Shown: positions 19,872-28,403 of the stretch, in pieces
Position numbering within the stretch: the stretch's first letter is position 1
Layout of the letters: each line of letters starts with the position of its first letter
Origin: Proteus sp. FME41
GTDB taxonomy: Bacteria; Pseudomonadota; Gammaproteobacteria; Enterobacterales; Enterobacteriaceae
NCBI RefSeq assembly: GCF_014897315.1
Contig: NZ_JABUYL010000029.1
Span: forward strand, 1-32,906
DNA length: 32,906 nucleotides
Direction: 5' to 3'
The notes under the pieces: model-generated
Told to the model about the DNA's origin: nothing
Databases searched by the model: none
What the model saw: the letters and a program-made list of their open reading frames with translations, nothing else
Position numbers and translations under genes: made by a program

Positions 19872-20534
19872 ATGAACTTACGTGATCAACCATTAGGCCA
19901 ACTGGCTCTCTCTATTTCTGGTGCCAGTGCCATATTCCGTCAATATAACCTCGACTTCTGCTGTGGAGGAAAAAGAACATTAAGCAAATCTGCAGAAAAA
20001 GCAGGGCTCAATATTGATGACATTGAGAATAAATTAATTGCCCTTTCAGAACAGCCATTAGAAAAAGATTGGCGACAAGCGCCATTAAGTGAAATTATTG
20101 ATTTTATTATTGTTCGCTACCACGACAAACACAGAGCACAATTACCGGAACTTATTTTACAAGCAGAAAAAGTAGAACGCGTTCATGAAGCAAAACCGAC
20201 TGTCCCTAAAGGATTAGCTCGTCAATTAACACTATTATTGGAAGAACTGACTAGTCATATGATGAAAGAAGAACGTATTCTTTTTCCCATGATAAAAAAT
20301 GGATTAGGAAGCCAAGCGGGTGCGCCCATTAGTGTTATGGAACACGAGCATGATGATGCGGGTGAAATTGTTGAAGTAATTAAATTTATTACCAAAAACG
20401 TCACACCACCCCCTGAAGCCTGCACCACATGGCGAGTACTTTATAATGGTATTAATGAGTTTATCGATGATTTAATGAATCATATTAGCTTAGAAAACAA
20501 TTTATTATTTCCAAGAGCATTGGCGGGTGAGTAA
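19872..20534 (+). CDS. ytfE: Iron-sulfur cluster repair di-iron protein YtfE (RIC)
   Basis: Starting at ATG 19872 (GAGGA five bases upstream) the protein has 220 residues, identical in length to E. coli YtfE; the longer TTG frame adds 21 non-homologous residues. The N-terminal ScdA-like domain carries Cys30-Cys31 (DFCCGGK). The hemerythrin-like domain keeps the diiron ligands His84, His129, Glu133, His160, His204 and Glu208. The family restores iron centres damaged by nitric oxide and oxidants. In E. coli the gene lies alone and is NsrR-controlled; here it follows norVW after 106 bp, so it may share the NorR-driven transcript. I saw no clear NsrR operator in the gap. Confidence 0.95.
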   Translation: MNLRDQPLGQLALSISGASAIFRQYNLDFCCGGKRTLSKSAEKAGLNIDDIENKLIALSEQPLEKDWRQAPLSEIIDFIIVRYHDKHRAQLPELILQAEKVERVHEAKPTVPKGLARQLTLLLEELTSHMMKEERILFPMIKNGLGSQAGAPISVMEHEHDDAGEIVEVIKFITKNVTPPPEACTTWRVLYNGINEFIDDLMNHISLENNLLFPRALAGE

Positions 20535-20544
20535 TAGTGTAATA

Positions 20545-20574
20545 CAGGGGATTTCATCATCCCCTGCTATTTTC
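20545..20574 (+). terminator. Terminator after ytfE
   Basis: CAGGGGAT (20545-20552) and ATCCCCTG (20559-20566) form a perfect 8-bp stem with a six-base loop, followed by ctattttc. The U-run is short. It lies between convergent ytfE and the LacI-type gene. Confidence 0.72.
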
Positions 20575-20591
20575 ACAGCAATCAGTAAACC

Positions 20592-22799
20592 TTACCGTTC
20601 ACCTTGCGTATCGATTAATAAGCGTTGATTTATATAGTCGATCGTTTCTTCTATTGTCATAATATTATTAACAACATTAGTAATACCCTGACCAATAATA
20701 ATTTCAGCTTGGCGTAAATTAAATAATTTGCCATTTGGTACTGATGATTCTCGTATTCCCTTATTAATTTCTTGATAAGCCAATGTCATCCACGGATAAC
20801 GATGGCTAATTTCTTGGTTATGGCTGAAATTTTGATGATTACTATTTCCGCCTAATAAAATAAGGTGATCCATTACCATAGGAGAATATAGCCAGCGATA
20901 AAATTGCTCTGCATATTGTGATTTTTGGCTATAACGTGAAACGGCTAATACACCGCCCCCTAATTGAGGAACACCGCCAGGCACTGGAGCAAAACCTGTT
21001 TTAGGTAAAATATCACTATGGGCTACATCGTTAAATAAATTCATATAAGAGATAAGCATAGCAAGATGACCTTGCTCAAATTGTCTAACCGATTCACTCC
21101 ACCATTTATTATAAATATTTTCGGTGATCGACAGTTGCTGTAAATATTCTTTTAATACTTCACCTGCTAACGGCATTGATAACCTAGGAATATTATCATT
21201 TCCTATTAAATGCCCACCTTTCGCGTAATAACGTAATAGATATTCTGTTGCAATCAATCCTGCACTGCCCAATGTTGTCGATGCGCCCATTGGACGGCTT
21301 ATTTGTCCATCTTCATGCTGTTCAGTAAAAAATTGAGTAACATTATCGTACTCTTCAAACGTCATCGGCACCGTTAATTCATTACCCGTTTTTTCGTAAT
21401 ACATTCTTTTTAGAATAGTATCTTCAAATAAGTCTTTTCGATAAAACAGAAGTTGTGCACTGGCATCAAAAGGCATGGCATACGCTGTATTATTCACCAA
21501 GCTAAATTTTTGTTGAGTAGGCAGCGAAAAATTTTTTAATAAGTCAGTTAATCCGTTACCGATTTTATCAAGAGGTTGTAATATTCTTTCAGCAAACCAC
21601 GGAAAACAGGCCATATCAATACGCAATAAATCATAATATGGGTGTAAATGTAGCTGACTTAATATTTGATAAACTTCATCGTAAGGGTGTATTGCTAAAT
21701 TAACTTTTATCCCTGTTTGGCGATAAAAATGAGGCAATAATTTTTTTAATGCACTCGTTGATGGGCTTGGCAAAATAAGTAAATTAAGGCTCAAATCTTG
21801 TTTATCTGAGGTAATAACGGCAGGTATTGCTGTATAAAGATGATCACTTTGATTACGTACATAAATAGCATTACTTTCAGTTATCTCGGCTTCATCCTCT
21901 TTTTGCATCAGTGCATCAATTACTTCCAACCCAAGTTGAGCGTAGTTCATTGGAAAGTAATATAACCCTTTTAATACAGGTGGAATATTATCACTCAATG
22001 CAAAAATAGGCGGGCAATCATTATGACTACCAAAATAGCTCGCTTGTGTTAAATAACGTGCCTTTTCGATATCTTGGGCAATAAATAAGTCTGGGATTTG
22101 CTCCATAGAAAAGAAATCAAAAGCAATCTTATAGCTCTCTTCATCTGACGCACAAAGGACGACACTTTTTTTATTAGGTGCATACTCAGAAAGCCGTCTT
22201 TGTAATTCATTAGCAAAGTTTTGATTATTTACATAATCGCTACTCCCCATAAAGATACCGACTAATTTACCTGTCGCTTTTGCAACTTGTTGGCAAATAG
22301 CTTCTGCCGCTTGAGTAAAATCGAGTGTGAAAAAACAGTGTGCATTAAGCGGTTGGCGATAAACAAATGCAATTTGTGAAGGGGATAATTTTAACGTGTC
22401 AAAATAGATATTTGCATCTTTCAGACAGCTGATGGTGATCACTTGTTTATAGCCGCCTGCCGCAATTTTTTGTAATACCTCTAACTCCGTAGTTTCAAGA
22501 TCATCCGTTAAAAAGAGATCGTAAGTCACCTCGGGAAAATAGGCAATGGACTGCCTTAAGGCATTAAAAAAAACAGCGTATTTTTCAGAAACTAACTGAG
22601 GTAAAAGTATGGCAATTTTATGGCTTTTATTGGTTCTCAACAGTTGAGCCTGTGTATTTAATTGATAACCCATTTTTTTCGCGGCTTGATATACGGCTTC
22701 AATTTTTTCAACACTCACATTTCCACGTTTATTCAATACATTAGACACGGTCCCATGAGAAACACCGGCTAATTTTGCAATATCTTTAATCGTTGCCAT
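20592..22799 (-). CDS. LacI-family repressor fused to an extracellular-type solute-binding domain
   Basis: The 735 residues are about twice a normal LacI protein. Residues 1-60 are a standard LacI DNA-binding head (helix-turn-helix IKDIAKLAGVSHGTVSNVLN). Residues 60-330 are the usual periplasmic-binding-protein-like sensor (KIAILLPQL onward). From about residue 336 a second unit begins (LNLLILPSPSTSALKKLLPHF), resembling family 1 ABC-transporter sugar-binding proteins, with PLAGEVLKEY and MLISYMNLFND segments. There is no signal peptide, so the whole protein should act in the cytoplasm with two potential ligand sites. It is divergent from a PhnP-like hydrolase and a transporter; two identical operator sequences between them are the likely targets. 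The ligand is unknown. Confidence 0.88.
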   Translation of the reverse strand: MATIKDIAKLAGVSHGTVSNVLNKRGNVSVEKIEAVYQAAKKMGYQLNTQAQLLRTNKSHKIAILLPQLVSEKYAVFFNALRQSIAYFPEVTYDLFLTDDLETTELEVLQKIAAGGYKQVITISCLKDANIYFDTLKLSPSQIAFVYRQPLNAHCFFTLDFTQAAEAICQQVAKATGKLVGIFMGSSDYVNNQNFANELQRRLSEYAPNKKSVVLCASDEESYKIAFDFFSMEQIPDLFIAQDIEKARYLTQASYFGSHNDCPPIFALSDNIPPVLKGLYYFPMNYAQLGLEVIDALMQKEDEAEITESNAIYVRNQSDHLYTAIPAVITSDKQDLSLNLLILPSPSTSALKKLLPHFYRQTGIKVNLAIHPYDEVYQILSQLHLHPYYDLLRIDMACFPWFAERILQPLDKIGNGLTDLLKNFSLPTQQKFSLVNNTAYAMPFDASAQLLFYRKDLFEDTILKRMYYEKTGNELTVPMTFEEYDNVTQFFTEQHEDGQISRPMGASTTLGSAGLIATEYLLRYYAKGGHLIGNDNIPRLSMPLAGEVLKEYLQQLSITENIYNKWWSESVRQFEQGHLAMLISYMNLFNDVAHSDILPKTGFAPVPGGVPQLGGGVLAVSRYSQKSQYAEQFYRWLYSPMVMDHLILLGGNSNHQNFSHNQEISHRYPWMTLAYQEINKGIRESSVPNGKLFNLRQAEIIIGQGITNVVNNIMTIEETIDYINQRLLIDTQGER

Positions 22800-22869
22800 T
22801 GACCTTTTTCCACCTCAATTTCTGCTTTTACTAGCATACCTGAATTATTTATCACGACTACCGATAATT

Positions 22870-22884
22870 AATTTGAACGTTCCA
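22870..22884 (+). promoter_or_regulatory. LacI-type operator copy 1
   Basis: AATTTGAACGTTCCA contains the palindrome GAACGTTC (22875-22882) with the central CG typical of LacI-family operators. The same 15 bases recur in inverted orientation at 23054-23068. It lies 71 bp upstream of the repressor gene start. Confidence 0.75.
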
Positions 22885-23052
22885 TTTTAAAATCGTTTAT
22901 AAAACAACCTTTTATTAATTATCTTAAATAAATGATTATCAATATCAATTAAAAATAATAACAATGTTAATCAATAAGATAATAAATTTAATTTGAATAA
23001 GATCACTGATCTGATCTTCCTTTATTGGCAAACAATCTTAGTCACTTTATTA

Positions 23053-23080
23053 TTGGAACGTTCAAATTTATCTATATCTT
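23053..23080 (+). promoter_or_regulatory. LacI-type operator copy 2 overlapping a putative promoter
   Basis: TGGAACGTTCAAATT (23054-23068) is the exact reverse complement of copy 1. TTGGAA (23053-23058) followed after 16 bases by TATCTT (23075-23080) is a plausible -35/-10 pair for the downstream operon, and the operator covers the -35. Operator centres are 181 bp apart, compatible with looping. Promoter elements are weak matches and inferred. Confidence 0.65.
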
Positions 23081-23144
23081 ATAGATAGCCAACACCAGAA
23101 ATTTAATAAAATCATAATAAAACAATAGGATAAGGGGATTTCTT

Positions 23145-23966
23145 ATGAAACTTCATTTTTTAGGGACGGCGGCCTCAGAAGGCATACCGAATCCCTTCTG
23201 CCGTTGTGAACACTGTCTGAAAGCCAGAAAACTGGGTGGGAAAGATATCAGAACTCACTCTTCTGCCATTGTGGATGACATCATGCTAATTGATGTGTCT
23301 CCTACTTTTAGTTACCAATTAATGCGTGATGGGATGGATGCTACCCTTTTTGAAAGCCTCCTGTTTACCCATACACACCCTGATCATTTTAACGTTGGCG
23401 ATCTATTTAGCCGAATGGAAGGTTATGGTTTTGAAATTAATCATCCTCTTCATATTTTTGGTAACGATCGTGCAATTAATGGCTGTATTGAGGTTTTACC
23501 GGGCTACAGTAAAGAACGTTTCGCTTTTCACTGCTTAATTCCTTTTGTTACTGTCGAAAGAAATGGCTATAAAATTACGCCATTGCTCGCTAATCATGCG
23601 AAATGGGAACTTTGCTATGTTTATCATATTGAGAAAGAGGGCAAGGTTATTTTTTATGGTCATGATTCTGGCTGGTTCCCTGAATTAACATGGAAATGGT
23701 TAGAAAACAAGCCCCTAGATATCGTTGTTTTTGAATGTACTTATGGACTCAATGGTAAAGATCGTACCGATAATCATATGAGCCTAGAAACCGTATTTGC
23801 AGCAAAAGAAAAACTGCAACAGCAAGGTTGTTTACATCAAGAGACACAAATTGTTGTTTCACATATTTCACACAGTGGAAAACTGCTTCATCACGAATTG
23901 GAAGCTGTTTGCGCTCCTCATAATATCCGCGTCGCTTACGACGGATTAACGCTAGAAACACATTAA
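23145..23966 (+). CDS. PhnP-like metallo-beta-lactamase-fold phosphodiesterase
   Basis: The 273-residue protein begins LHFLGTAASEGIPNPFCRC, the start of the PhnP family, with a structural-zinc cluster at Cys19, Cys21 and Cys24. The catalytic metal site shows His76-x-His78-x-Asp80-His81, His151, Asp174 (YGHDSGW) and His240 (SHISHSG). E. coli PhnP hydrolyses phosphoribosyl 1,2-cyclic phosphate. The overall pattern agrees, but identity looks only moderate and no other phn genes are nearby, so the natural substrate is probably another cyclic phosphate or phosphodiester. AAGGGG precedes the ATG. It is the first gene of an operon with a NupG-family transporter (ten-base gap) under the fused LacI regulator. 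Confidence 0.82.
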   Translation: MKLHFLGTAASEGIPNPFCRCEHCLKARKLGGKDIRTHSSAIVDDIMLIDVSPTFSYQLMRDGMDATLFESLLFTHTHPDHFNVGDLFSRMEGYGFEINHPLHIFGNDRAINGCIEVLPGYSKERFAFHCLIPFVTVERNGYKITPLLANHAKWELCYVYHIEKEGKVIFYGHDSGWFPELTWKWLENKPLDIVVFECTYGLNGKDRTDNHMSLETVFAAKEKLQQQGCLHQETQIVVSHISHSGKLLHHELEAVCAPHNIRVAYDGLTLETH

Positions 23967-23976
23967 GAGGAGAACC

Positions 23977-25227
23977 ATGATGAATATGAAAATAACCTCT
24001 CGCTTACTGATTATGATGTTTGTGCAATATTTCATGCAAGGTGCGTGGAATATGACCATGGGACTGGTATTAAGTACCTATGGTATGGCAAGCATTATTG
24101 GTAATGCCTACGCTTTATTAGGTGTCGCAACCATTATCTCCCCATTATTTATTGGAATGGTCGCCGACCGTTTCTTTGCTTCACAAAAAGTTATGGGCAT
24201 CCTTCACTTAATTAACGCCGCAGTCATTATTTGTGTTCCTCAATTTATTGAAGCACAAAACAGTGGCATGACATTATTCTTAATTTTTATTATTGGATTA
24301 CTGTTCTATCCTACAACGGCACTTTCAAATAGTATTAGTTTTTCCCATATTAATGGCGTGAAATATTTCCCTATTATTCGTGTATTCGGTACGTTTGGTT
24401 TTATGGCTATCGGATTTATATTAGGTGAAATGGGCTTCTCTGGTAGTACGATGACTTGGTATATCGCGTCTGCGGTAGGTGTTTTACTCGGTTTCTACTG
24501 CTTTACCTTACCGAATACGCCACCTAAAGCGAAAGGCAAGCCGTTTTCTGCTCGTGATATTTTATGTTTAGATGCCCTTTCATTATTTAAAGATCGCTAC
24601 TTTGCTATCTTAATGTTTAGCATCTTTATTTTAATGATCCCTAAAACCGCGTACTCCGCTTATATTCCTGTCTTTATTAAAGCGTTAGGTTTTAATAATG
24701 CGGCCTCTATTATGCAAATAGGGATAGCGTGTGAAGTGCTGTTTATGTTTGTATTGTCATTCTTCTTGCTGAAATTTGGCTTCAAGATCACCTTACTTTT
24801 AGGGGCTGTTAGCTGGATTATTCGTTCAATATTTTTCTCTTATGCCGCGGTAAATACAGAGATCTATTTTATCGTTATCGGATTAATGCTACAGGGATTA
24901 TGTTGGGACTTCTTCTTTACTGCTGGTGATATTTATGTTGACCGCAAAGCCAAACCCGAAATTCGTGCTCAAGCACAAGGCTTACGCTTTATTGTCTCTA
25001 ATGGTTTCGGCTTATTATTTGCTTCCACTATTTGTGGTCAAATCTTTAATTCAACCGTAACAGAAACAGGGGATGCTGCATTACCACAGTGGTCAACATT
25101 CTGGATATACCCATCGATTGTCGCGGCCATTGTCACGATATTCTTTATCTTCTTCTTTAAAGATGATGTGACGAAAAAGAAAAATAACGAAGATAAAAAA
25201 GCACAAGAAAGTATTGCAACACCGTAG
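23977..25227 (+). CDS. NupG/XapB-type nucleoside:H+ symporter family transporter (MFS)
   Basis: The 416-residue protein has about 12 hydrophobic segments and a charged Lys-rich C-terminus. Early motifs (MMFVQYFMQGAWNMTMG, IGMVADRFFASQKVMG, FYPTTALSNSI) are those of the nucleoside:H+ symporter branch of the MFS, which includes NupG, XapB and YegT. It is preceded by AGAGGAG and lies ten bases after the hydrolase stop, so the two are co-translated. The context suggests import of a nucleoside- or glycoside-like substrate that the hydrolase or its pathway uses. Substrate specificity is not readable from sequence. Confidence 0.85.
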   Translation: MMNMKITSRLLIMMFVQYFMQGAWNMTMGLVLSTYGMASIIGNAYALLGVATIISPLFIGMVADRFFASQKVMGILHLINAAVIICVPQFIEAQNSGMTLFLIFIIGLLFYPTTALSNSISFSHINGVKYFPIIRVFGTFGFMAIGFILGEMGFSGSTMTWYIASAVGVLLGFYCFTLPNTPPKAKGKPFSARDILCLDALSLFKDRYFAILMFSIFILMIPKTAYSAYIPVFIKALGFNNAASIMQIGIACEVLFMFVLSFFLLKFGFKITLLLGAVSWIIRSIFFSYAAVNTEIYFIVIGLMLQGLCWDFFFTAGDIYVDRKAKPEIRAQAQGLRFIVSNGFGLLFASTICGQIFNSTVTETGDAALPQWSTFWIYPSIVAAIVTIFFIFFFKDDVTKKKNNEDKKAQESIATP

Positions 25228-25266
25228 TTTTAAAATAAAGGAATAAGCCAACGTCAGGAGCAAACC

Positions 25267-25980
25267 ATGGACGCATTAATTCAGTTTGTTGACAGCATTG
25301 GCCCTTTATCACTTTCAAGTATCGCTAAATTATTAGCCGCCTTTATTTTAGGCGGCTTTATTGGCTTAGAGCGTGAATCAAAGGGTAAACCTGTCGGTTT
25401 TAAAACCTGTGTCATTATTGCGGTGGCCAGTTGTTTATTAACCATTGTTTCTATTCAATCCGCAGAATATTACGCCAATATTTCCGATAATATTCGTAGT
25501 GATCCCATGAGATTGGCGGCACAAATTATTAGTGGTGTTGGTTTTCTTGGTGCCGGTGTCATATTACACCGACGTGATGATGCTATTTCAGGCCTAACGA
25601 CCGCTGCCATAGTGTGGGCTTCAGCGGGTGTTGGTATTGCCTGTGGTTCGGGTTTTTATTGGCATGCCATGATTGTGACTTTCCTCTTTTTTATGGCGAT
25701 TCAACTTAGCCCACAAGTGGTGCTATTTCAGATGAAAAACCAACGGTTAGGTAAGATTAAAGTGCGCATGTTATTTACTCATGAAAGCGGCGTACCGCTT
25801 TTAATTGAGTATTTAAAAAGCCATAAAGATGTGATTGAAAATCTGACTATTCGCGATATTAAAAAAGAGCGCGTCGAAGTAAATTTAAAATTATCAGTCA
25901 GACAAAAAATCACCTTACCTGAATTTTATTGCTCATTAAAACAGCTTGAACATGTTCATTCTGTTTCTTTGGATCATTAA
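25267..25980 (+). CDS. MgtC/SapB-family inner-membrane protein
   Basis: The 237-residue protein has the MgtC N-terminal hydrophobic domain of four to five membrane segments with the signatures GGFIGLERESKGKPVGFKT (about residues 29-47) and SGVGFLGAGVILH (about 89-101). A soluble C-terminal domain of about 85 residues follows. MgtC proteins affect magnesium homeostasis, membrane potential or F-ATPase and intramacrophage survival in other bacteria; the role here is unknown. It follows the transporter by 39 bp with no terminator between them and has its own CAGGAG site, so it is probably in the same operon, although a functional link is not obvious. It lacks an mgtA/mgtB partner nearby. Confidence 0.87.
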   Translation: MDALIQFVDSIGPLSLSSIAKLLAAFILGGFIGLERESKGKPVGFKTCVIIAVASCLLTIVSIQSAEYYANISDNIRSDPMRLAAQIISGVGFLGAGVILHRRDDAISGLTTAAIVWASAGVGIACGSGFYWHAMIVTFLFFMAIQLSPQVVLFQMKNQRLGKIKVRMLFTHESGVPLLIEYLKSHKDVIENLTIRDIKKERVEVNLKLSVRQKITLPEFYCSLKQLEHVHSVSLDH

Positions 25981-25993
25981 TATATTCAAAAAT

Positions 25994-26032
25994 AAAAAGT
26001 GCGCTTTATCTTAGATAACTGCGCACTTTTTT
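25994..26032. terminator. Bidirectional terminator
   Basis: AAAAAGTGCGC (25994-26004) pairs perfectly with GCGCACTTTTT (26021-26031). The loop holds a second small inverted repeat (TTATC/GATAA). T-runs appear on both strands, so it can end both the MgtC-like gene (plus) and the acyltransferase (minus). Confidence 0.9.
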
Positions 26033-26061
26033 ATCATCATATTAATGACCGATGTATTGTC

Positions 26062-28047
26062 TTATTGGGGATTTTCTACCGCAAGCGGATTACCAAAACG
26101 CTCTAAATACATCATGCCAAAGATTGTTGAAGCATAGTCTGTAATATGTCCTACATCACGATACACCGGCACACCTTCTATATCCGTTAAGCAGATATTT
26201 TTATCACACTGCACATCTTTAGGATCGATGATAATTAAGGTTGGATAATCTCGTTTTAATTTAGCAAATAACTGATTCATCCATGTATTACCCTCACCTT
26301 TATAGTTTTTTGGGTTACAGTTGTTATCTGCAAAATCTTTTCTTAATTTCGCATTCTCATAAAAACAGGTCATAAAATCACTTGGCATTGAATTAACCGT
26401 TTTAATAAAAACAGGTTTAGCCCCTGTGGCAATAATCATATCAAGTGCTTCACGCATTGCTTTCTCAACGCGTTGACGAGATTCATCAACTGTTCTCACA
26501 TCACCTATCTTATTAATGACATGATTTGACGCGTAGTTATTCCAAACTTGCCCAAATATTACATAATCGAAGTGGCTATTCTTGATAAGTTGATAATATT
26601 TCGCCGTTTGATCGTAACAACGTTGATAAACTGTATTTTTATGATTAGACCAGTCATAAAGATAAATATTAGGAAGCGTAATACACGATGAAGTTGCTTG
26701 TGCATAGACATCTATCTTGGCATCTTTACCCAAAATATCCATAAAGCCCCAATAATGATTTGCATGAGAATCACCCAATAAAAAGGCTTTTTTCTTACTT
26801 CCTACTTCACCAATATGGCACATTTTATCGGGATCAGTGGCTTCAAAATTCATACATTTAGTTCGATTAGGATAATCAAACTGATTCAGCTTAGCTTCTA
26901 AATTAACGTAATTTTGCCCAAGCCTTGCTCCAATACCTTGATATTTTTCATTCAATGCATTTAGCCCAAAAGCGAATAAAATAGGAATAATTAATAAGAG
27001 AGTGATGGAATATTTAAAGGCTAAGCGCTTTCTTCTAAACGGTTTTTCAATCAGAAAATAAGAGCTAATCGATAGCAATAAGGTTAATGCTAACATCGAT
27101 CCCTTTTGCAATTCTGTATTAAACACACCAACATAGCGTGCAACAGAAAATAATGGCCAGTGCCATAAATAGAGTGAGTAAGATAATAACCCAACGATCA
27201 CGATTGGCTTTAACGAGAGTATTTTTTCAATAATACTTCCATGTTGTCCGGTATAAATAATTAGTGCAGCACCAAGACAAACATACAACGTATTAAGGTT
27301 CGGATAACCTGCAATAATATCGTTTTGAAATGCAACCCAAACAATAACACCTAGCGCAATTAAGCTAATAACATCATTTATTCTTCGATTAAGTTTTATC
27401 TTTATTGGGAAGTAGGCAACACAAGCTCCCAACATAAATTCGAAGATCCGCGTACTAAAATAGTAGTAATTTTTCGGTTGGTCTTTTTGATAAAAAAACA
27501 CTAAAGAAAAAGAAATTATCGTAATAAATACAATAGGATAAAAATGATTTATTTTTTCTTTATGATTGATTTTATGCAGAAAATAAAGTGCAAAAGGCAA
27601 GAAAAGATACCATTGCCACTCTATCGCTAAAGACCAAGTATGCAATAAAGGTAGAAAAAGTGCATCTTGCGCAGCATAACTGGTTGTTGCTTTTGCAAAG
27701 TACTTATTAGAAAGAAAAGCAGAAGCGTATTTTTCGCTATTTGTGATATCAAGATAATCACTAGGCAGATAAAAAAGCCCAGACATCAGTAAAACAGCAA
27801 TTAATACAACAAGGTAAAGTGGCTGTAATCGCCATAATCGGCGTGTGTAAAAATCACGAAATGAAAAATAACCTTGTGATAATGAAGTTTTAATTATCAA
27901 TGAGATCAAAAAACCCGAGATCACAAAGAAAATATCGACACCAATAAATCCAGAAGGAATTAAGCGATTATCCAAATGAAAAAGGATAACCAGAATAACA
28001 GCGACGGCTCTTAAACCGTCAATATCAGCACGATATTTGACATTCAT
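26062..28047 (-). CDS. OafA/YrhL-type acyltransferase with C-terminal SGNH domain
   Basis: The 661-residue protein opens with YRADIDGLRAVAVILVILFH and FIGVDIFFVISGFLIS, the signature of acyltransferase family 3. About ten membrane segments run to residue 345. The C-terminal half is an SGNH hydrolase-like domain with GDSHANHYWGF (nucleophile Ser) and DVGHITDYAS (catalytic Asp/His) near the end. Such proteins O-acetylate lipopolysaccharide O-antigen, capsule or peptidoglycan, moving acetyl groups across the inner membrane. No polysaccharide genes are adjacent, so it probably modifies a product made elsewhere. The first eight codons and the leader are duplicated at 30441-30544. Confidence 0.93.
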   Translation of the reverse strand: MNVKYRADIDGLRAVAVILVILFHLDNRLIPSGFIGVDIFFVISGFLISLIIKTSLSQGYFSFRDFYTRRLWRLQPLYLVVLIAVLLMSGLFYLPSDYLDITNSEKYASAFLSNKYFAKATTSYAAQDALFLPLLHTWSLAIEWQWYLFLPFALYFLHKINHKEKINHFYPIVFITIISFSLVFFYQKDQPKNYYYFSTRIFEFMLGACVAYFPIKIKLNRRINDVISLIALGVIVWVAFQNDIIAGYPNLNTLYVCLGAALIIYTGQHGSIIEKILSLKPIVIVGLLSYSLYLWHWPLFSVARYVGVFNTELQKGSMLALTLLLSISSYFLIEKPFRRKRLAFKYSITLLLIIPILFAFGLNALNEKYQGIGARLGQNYVNLEAKLNQFDYPNRTKCMNFEATDPDKMCHIGEVGSKKKAFLLGDSHANHYWGFMDILGKDAKIDVYAQATSSCITLPNIYLYDWSNHKNTVYQRCYDQTAKYYQLIKNSHFDYVIFGQVWNNYASNHVINKIGDVRTVDESRQRVEKAMREALDMIIATGAKPVFIKTVNSMPSDFMTCFYENAKLRKDFADNNCNPKNYKGEGNTWMNQLFAKLKRDYPTLIIIDPKDVQCDKNICLTDIEGVPVYRDVGHITDYASTIFGMMYLERFGNPLAVENPQ

Positions 28048-28125
28048 AATCCAAACACATAATCCGAATAAAAAGAATCGCTGGATTATATACCAATTAA
28101 CAATTTCGCTTTAGTCACAAAAAGA
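28022..28125. repeat. Left copy of 104-bp direct repeat flanking the three-gene cassette
   Basis: Bases 28022-28125 recur at 30441-30544 in the same orientation with 97 of 104 matches, including 60 identical bases (28024-28083). This copy includes the first codons, ribosome-site region and leader of the acyltransferase gene, so it is the functional 5' end of that gene. Confidence 0.95.
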
Positions 28126-28319
28126 ATAATTTTGAGATACAAAGATATTAACTATCTATTTTTTGTAAATTATTAATGTTAATTAATGCATTAATAAATT
28201 TTAGCTTAGATTGAATCTAATGTACTTGTAAATAAAAAGTATCACTGACCTAATAACTTCGCTCATTGCTAAATATGTGATAGGTAAAAACTCTGGCTAT
28301 TTTCTCGATACATCTTAAT
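28126..28319. other. AT-rich divergent intergenic stretch at the cassette's left end
   Basis: No gene is seen. It separates the acyltransferase leader from the promoter of the winged-helix-like gene. TTGAAA (28320-28325) and TTTAAA (28344-28349), 18 bases apart, could form the -35 and -10 of that gene. Confidence 0.4.
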
Positions 28320-28360
28320 TTGAAATTTCTCTTGCTTTATTTCTTTAAAAAAGACAGAGT

Positions 28361-28384
28361 GTCCCTAGTCCCGGGACAAAGGAC
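28361..28384. promoter_or_regulatory. GC-rich palindromic operator before the cassette's first gene
   Basis: GTCC-CTA-GTCCCGGGAC-AAA-GGAC pairs at 10 of 12 positions about its centre (28372/28373), with the inner ten bases perfect. It stands out as GC-rich within AT-rich sequence. It lies 20 bp before the ATG and just downstream of a plausible promoter, a typical place for autorepression by the DNA-binding partner of a toxin-antitoxin operon. It could instead be an RNA hairpin beside the ribosome site. Confidence 0.6.
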
Positions 28385-28403
28385 GCGCTTAAGAGGAGAG
28401 GAG

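Noticed and set aside
22928-22946. Fur-box-like sequence ATAAATGATTATCAATATC
   Set aside because: It matches the 19-base consensus at about 14 positions, but the region is so AT-rich that such matches are expected by chance, and no iron-related gene is adjacent.
28320-28403. TTG-started extension of the winged-helix-like protein
   Set aside because: It would run through the palindromic operator, and a very strong ribosome site directly precedes the ATG at 28404.
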